DNA of 64,000 nt from Boswellia sacra (Eukaryota; Streptophyta; Magnoliopsida; Sapindales; Burseraceae), in assembly GCA_013180625.2 (NCBI GenBank), contig SNVD02013627.1, positions 372,001-436,000 of the forward strand, written 5' to 3'. The position numbers and the translations under genes are program-made. The first letter of the stretch is position 1. Each line of letters begins with the position of its first letter. Shown here piece by piece: positions 58,792 through 64,000 of this stretch. The notes under the pieces are model-generated. The model searched no databases and was not told the DNA's origin. It saw only the letters and a list, made by a program, of their open reading frames with translations.

Positions 58792-60537
58792 CTGTTACAA
58801 TGCGCTATATTTTAATCCCGAAGAAATGGTACTTTGTAGCTTAAATTTCAAATGAAAGATTCGTAGCATCAAACAATAGACTTGTAATAAAATAAATTAC
58901 ACAAGAGTGGTACACGAGTAATATTTTATATTTGTTGTTTTAGCATTGTAACCTTCTTATTGAATCTCAACATTTATCAATAAAAACATTTCCTTTTCAA
59001 TTGACAGTTACAATTTATCAATAAACAAATGATATTTGGATTAAAATGTAATATGTTATTGTCTTTTACAAGTATTGAATGCGTCTACTGTTTAAAGAAA
59101 CATAGTTAAACGCATCGACAGGTACCAAACGAACTTTCCCTAATTTGAATTTACTAAATAATTAATGAAATATGTGAGATCTGGTTAGCACTCCTAATTC
59201 ATTATTTATAAAAAATTTTAAATTGAAATTATAGATATCTACTTATTTTATCAGTAGACGATGAGAAATATTAATTGATATTTCACAAACCATAAACTAA
59301 CCATCAAAACCGTGTGAAAAGGGAAATGCATTAAATTCTTCTGTATTATTATTATTATTATCACCATGATGTACATTACCTACCGAGTGTAAAAGAGACG
59401 CTACACTTTCTTTTCTTTTTTTTTTCTTTTTTTAAAAATTAGATTATAGGGGGATATTATTGTTTAATGCAAATCATTCAGAAGCGCTTCCATCATTTTT
59501 TGGAAAGAAAAATTTTTGGGCATTTTTTTTAAATAAGGGAAAATTAATGTAGTTAAAATTTTGGAATGTATTCATATCTTATTTTTGAGTAGTTAATTTT
59601 ATACGTCATTATTCAAACAAATTTAGATCCTCTTTTGACATAACAATTAAACTAAAGTTAAAAAAAATAACGTATGATATTGATTATTGGGACAATTACA
59701 TATGTATCAACCAATTTTGGCTTAATTTTAATTGTAGAATAATTAAGCATTTTTCATTGATCACACTTTTGAAGTTGCTTTCAAATCATTATTTTCACAA
59801 TCATCAGTTTCAGGGGCGATATTGATGAAAAAATGAACAACTTCAAGGATATCATTGGTGAAAAATATATAGCCATTCTTTACTAGAAATTAAATCAAAA
59901 CTTAAAGGTATTTATTGATATTATCCTATTGATTATTATTCTTGTATAGTCTTACTATTATGAAGCTTCTATTGAGCATCAAATTTTGTCTTGAATTTGT
60001 ATTGTATTAAAACCAGGAAATGTCAAACTGTCAATTCGACCACTTACAATTATTCCAATCGAACATATATATGAATAGTTACTCATTAACAAAAACAATT
60101 ACTTTGGAAACGATCGAGTGCAAAACTTTACTAGTACTACTAGTAATTGTCATGTTAAGAAGGTTACACAAAAAACACTTGAAATTATATTTAGTGGATT
60201 AGGAAACCAACCAACCATGTGAACCCTCAAAATCTTGCAGCTTGTTGACTCTTTGCCCTGCTTTCTAAGACTTTTTTCTTCCTTCTAGACAACTTAACAA
60301 ACATTGCAAAGATTTCAAAACCTAAAAGAATGTTTAATGTAAATCTTACTTGCTCACAAAGTTGTGAGCAATATTTACACCTACCCACTTGAAAAGAAGC
60401 ACCATTGTTTGTTAGTGAGAGCCCCTATCATTTTAGGTCAAATGTTTGATGGTTTTGTAATATATTTATATGGTCTCATTTTGTCTATCTAACTCATAAC
60501 TTTTTGAGTCAATGGTAGAGCTACTCAACCATCTTCA
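58792..60537. other. Intergenic, nothing recognised
   Basis: AT-rich sequence with an ATT trinucleotide run near 59346 and several poly-T tracts. No gene. Confidence 0.45.
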
Positions 60538-61895
60538 GGCCCGTTTGGCACCCAGGACATAAGGGGGACTGGACTAGATTTTGGGACTAATTTATTAGTC
60601 CTTTGTTTGGAGCATTTTCAGGGATTGGGATTGGTATTGGGACCAATTTGAGGTTGCTATTGGTATGATGTGAAAATAAGCAACTTCTGTTTACTTTTAA
60701 AAACTGTTTTGCTTTTTAAAAGTAAAACAAAATATATTTGAGATTCTTGTTATTGTAGCTTTTATTAGATGCAAATGACCAAAATAGGCATATATGTGGA
60801 TTTTTTGTAATATTTAATTATTAATATTTTATACTAATTTTTTAACTATTTCAGATAATTTCTATAAAAATTATTTTATGTACATATTAATTTTTTAAAA
60901 TATAATTAATTTTTAATTAATATAAACATATATAACTATACTAATTTTATGAAAATATATATAGATTGTTAATTAGTTAAAGTATACAAAAATGTTACAT
61001 TTATTAAATTTATTTTTACAATTTAAAAAAATAAAAAATTGAAAAAAATAAAACAGCAACCGGAGGAGTCGTCAGATCACCGCCAGAGGCTGTCATCGAC
61101 AAGCTTTTAGGAGCGCGTCTGACAACAGCGCTTGCATCAACATGATCATCGGAGGCCAATCATCCATCCACAGTGGTTTGGACGACAAAAAATATCATTT
61201 TTTGACAGAAGACGATCGAAGTTTAGCCGAAAGTTTTGTCATATTCCTCTACAAAACGGTATAGTTTTTGCCATTGAAACCTCCGTGGATGCATAGATAG
61301 GCCTTTTACGATTTTGGTGGTGTAGGCGATGTCGCCAGAATCGCCTCTGAAAAGTTATCGACGACCGCCTATAGTGGCAGTCTAATGACTCTTCTAGTGA
61401 CTGTCAACAATGTTAATTTTTTGAAAAAAATAAAAAAACATAAATTTAATCATTGATTAAGTATAAATTTTTTTAAAAAATAAGGAATTTTGCAATTTTA
61501 TTTTTCGAGTGAGGATAATTTATATATTTCTTATAAAAGTAAAAGCAGGTCTTCAAAAGTAGGTAGCTACTTGCTTTTAGACTCCTTTAAAACTGATTTT
61601 TTCTGCTATTCATTTTTTTTAAGTAGCTGAGAAGCAATCTCAAACGTCTCCGGGATGTTGTTGTTGAAGAAAAAAAGTGATTTTTTTCATAGCAACACAA
61701 ACCCCAAACTGGCCCATGGTTAAATTATTCCAACAGTACTTCTTCCCGCTTTTAGACTCCTTTAAAACTGATTTTTTCTGCTGTTCATTTTTTTTAAGCA
61801 GCTGAGAAGCAATCTCAAACCTCTCCGGGTTGCTGTTGTTGGATAAAAAAAGTGATTTTTTTTCGTGGCAACACAAACCCCAAACTGGCCCATGG
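60538..61895. mobile_element. hAT-like MITE with a duplicated right end
   Basis: The left end GGCCCGTTTGGCACCC pairs with reverse-complemented right ends reading GGCCAGTTTGGGGTTTG. There are two such right ends, in a tandem duplication. A GC-richer centre (61055-61400, with GACGATCG and CGCCTATAG words) has no long ORF. The target duplication is not clear, so classification rests on termini only. Confidence 0.45.
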
Positions 61896-61915
61896 TTAAA
61901 CCATGTCCAACAGTA
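61556..61915. repeat. Tandem duplication of about 183 bp
   Basis: Two units share TTTTAGACTCCTTTAAAACT, AGCTGAGAAGCAATCTCAAA and ACAAACCCCAAACTGGCCC with few differences. The first starts near 61560 and the second near 61748. Confidence 0.8.
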
Positions 61916-63480
61916 CTTGATTTGGAAAAGTTATTAGAGAAATAAAAATTTCAAAACAATAGTTGAAGAGCTAAATAATCATATCCTTGGACGGGTGCGT
62001 CAACATAATGAATCTCTAACATTTTAACACAAAGAAATAAAAGAGGTAAATAACATCTAATCCAAAATATGTCTGAGTGAAGAAGAATATATGAGTAAAA
62101 TACGATATATATAACTACTTAGTACAATCTAAGTAATACAATCTCATATGATATAATATCAATTGATGGGTAAAATGATTAATATTTTAATAAATGATAA
62201 GGTAACAATCGATCCAGTAATATTGTATCACAACATGTTGTATAATTTAAATTGTTTCCGTAATGTTGTTTATTTTGAATATATATATGATTAAAATTAA
62301 CAAATAGTTTTCAAAATAGCATTTTATTAATTAGATATAGCCTCATTTTATTTAGAGTGCTGTTATTTAACCCATCCTTAAGCTAGAGGGACCACACTTG
62401 TTTAATAGCCTTTAATTTACAAATTTATCCCCCAATAAATTATTTAAATATCCAACATAACACTACAAAATCTGCATTTAATTTTCTACAAAATCTGCAT
62501 TTAATTTAGCTTTCTATATAAACTCTCTTTACACCCCTCTCAAAATACATCCACTTTTTAACCTTTTTTAAACTATAGTTTGATACTAAATCAAGATTTT
62601 TACAAATAACTTTTATTTCCAATGAAGAGAGAACTAACAATGGAATATACCATATACCATATTATGAAAAATATGAAATGGTAAAAAGTTTCTAATTATT
62701 CTTCGCTGCATTTTATCACTTTTTTGTGATTCAAAATTTGATAATATTATTTTTTATAAGAAAACTATATGAGGAATTTTGTAATCTGACTTTAGGTATA
62801 ATCTTATGTATAAATTATAAAGAAATTTGGTACTAGTCTGATGTTCCTACTACAGATTGTTTGCATGGAAAACTTGGAAAATTGATTTTTTTTTTTTTTG
62901 AAGATGGCGATATTGCCCAGCCGATTTCCAGTCTAAGTTCTTACAAGTCATCATCGCTGGGCAGACTTTATTTTAAAATTACAATTTGATTTTGTGCTTT
63001 TTCCTTTTAATGCTTGAACGTATAACATGCTTGCGTCTGCCATTTTGCCTTGTAATTATATGGACTAATGTTGTCAAACTTGGTTTTTTGTTTCAATTAT
63101 TTCATGTTTATTTGGTAAATAATATATATTATTTAATCATCACTTCTTTCCTCTGAAAAAAAAAAAAAAAGAAGGAAAAGAAACAAAGAAACAAGTAAAT
63201 AAAGACAACTAAAAAATGGTCAAGAAAATGGCTATTGCCTCTACCTGGAAATTGAAGTATTGGACGCGTTTCCTTTGACTCTACATCCAATTTTGAACAA
63301 CCTTCCCTATTGTTATAATCAACATTAGTATAATTTTGACTAAGAAATATGAGTCATTCTTACTTAATAACTTAATAAATTATCTTGTATTGGTTGATTT
63401 GTATCATTCCTAGAATTAATTATTGTCGGAGGGACAAATGTGGGGTATATGCATGAGAAATCAAAACACCACTTTACTTT
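61916..63480. other. Intergenic, nothing recognised
   Basis: AT-rich DNA. A balanced patch near 62900-62965 has no ORF or RNA-like structure that I can support. Confidence 0.45.
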
Positions 63481-63504
63481 TATTTATCAGTGTTGAGTTG
63501 GAGT

Positions 63505-63524
63505 TGGGCCTCAACATTTGGGCC
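63505..63524 (+). promoter_or_regulatory. Paired TGGGCC site II elements
   Basis: TGGGCC occurs at 63505-63510 and 63519-63524, with CCAAT close by (63531-63535). This is a typical TCP-bound promoter of housekeeping or mitochondrial genes and fits the gene start at 63670. Confidence 0.6.
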
Positions 63525-63669
63525 GAAAATCCAATAAAATTGGACTTCTTGATCTCGTGCTCACGAAGAAACTTTTGAAGACAAGAGGGAAGAAGAGCAC
63601 TGGCGTAGACTCAGGTGAAACCGAGTCTGAGAGTCTCTCTGATTCTGCTCTGTGCCTAAGGAGACAGTC

Positions 63670-63729
63670 ATGAGCAGTTTAATGCAACAGTTTCCTGTTC
63701 CTCACAAGAAGCTCGCAGTCGATATAAAG
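63670..63729 (+). CDS. First coding exon of an unidentified gene (3' part outside window)
   Basis: The first ATG after the promoter opens 20 codons, MSSLMQQFPVPHK and KLAVDIK, ending at an AAAG/GTGC donor (phase 0). The leader from about 63560 has purine-rich, leader-like composition. The intron fills the rest of the window. I do not recognise the N-terminus. The methionine choice is supported by the lack of an upstream in-frame ATG in the leader. Confidence 0.55.
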
Positions 63730-64000
63730 GTGCAACACCATTAGCTCTTTACTTTGTTTATGTAAAGATGGGATTTTTATTATAAATGCTCTAGCTTTTC
63801 TCGTAGAATATTATTTTTAAATTTTGCGCAATTGAGGCTGAAAACATCTAAAGCTTTCTTAGGTTATTTTAGTTTGCCTTCTTTCATAGGCACTTTGGTG
63901 ACTGATAGATTGCTGATTTTTTTTTTAAATTTTTAATTCCAAATTGCTGATGAGTTCAGGTGAAATGAGTTAGTGGGTCAGTGGAATTTGGACATGTTGG

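Overview
The window is nuclear DNA of a eudicot plant. It is AT-rich, its genes have short exons and long introns with GT-AG junctions, the proteins belong to plant families (PWWP-domain chromatin protein, plant universal stress protein, SNL6-type cinnamoyl-CoA-reductase-like protein), and almost every class of plant transposable element is present. I cannot name the species. All identifications come from reading; no database search was possible.

Host genes lie mostly at the two ends. On the left are the last exon of a PWWP-domain gene (1-1164, +), a four-exon universal stress protein gene (4628-7380, -) and a single-exon gene for a small cysteine-rich plant protein of unknown function (9038-9568, -). 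On the right are a five-exon SNL6-like short-chain reductase gene (51396-54979, -), a promoter-like block with no recognisable coding sequence (50181-50310), and the first 20 codons of a gene that runs off the window (63670-63729, +).

Between about 12.9 and 46.8 kb is a nested transposon cluster that can be taken apart by terminal motifs and target-site duplications. A hAT element (13726-28495) has been invaded by a TTA-flanked Harbinger-like element (15407-16719), a complete but mutated Ty3/gypsy chromovirus (18121-23508) and a probable solo LTR (24707-27185). Next to it a decayed Mutator-type transposase gene on the + strand is split by a CACTA element (29209-37356) and by an internally deleted LTR retrotransposon (38211-42024). 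A long-TIR element with 9-bp target duplications (42662-44405) and a non-autonomous hAT element (45195-46758) follow.

The CACTA element is the most interesting object. I see no transposase in it. Instead it carries exon fragments of at least six unrelated host genes: EDR2-like, NOT1, a CCT-motif (CMF) gene, an ABCB transporter, a MATE/DTX transporter and ESF1. It also carries three exon-like blocks I cannot name. All are on the minus strand, and several keep introns with working splice sites and matching phases. This is a Pack-CACTA-like gene-fragment collector that could make a chimeric spliced transcript or small RNAs against the parent genes.

The rest is intergenic DNA with MITEs, tRNA-derived SINE-like copies, degenerate tandem repeats and microsatellites. 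No rRNA gene, credible intact tRNA gene or CRISPR array was seen.
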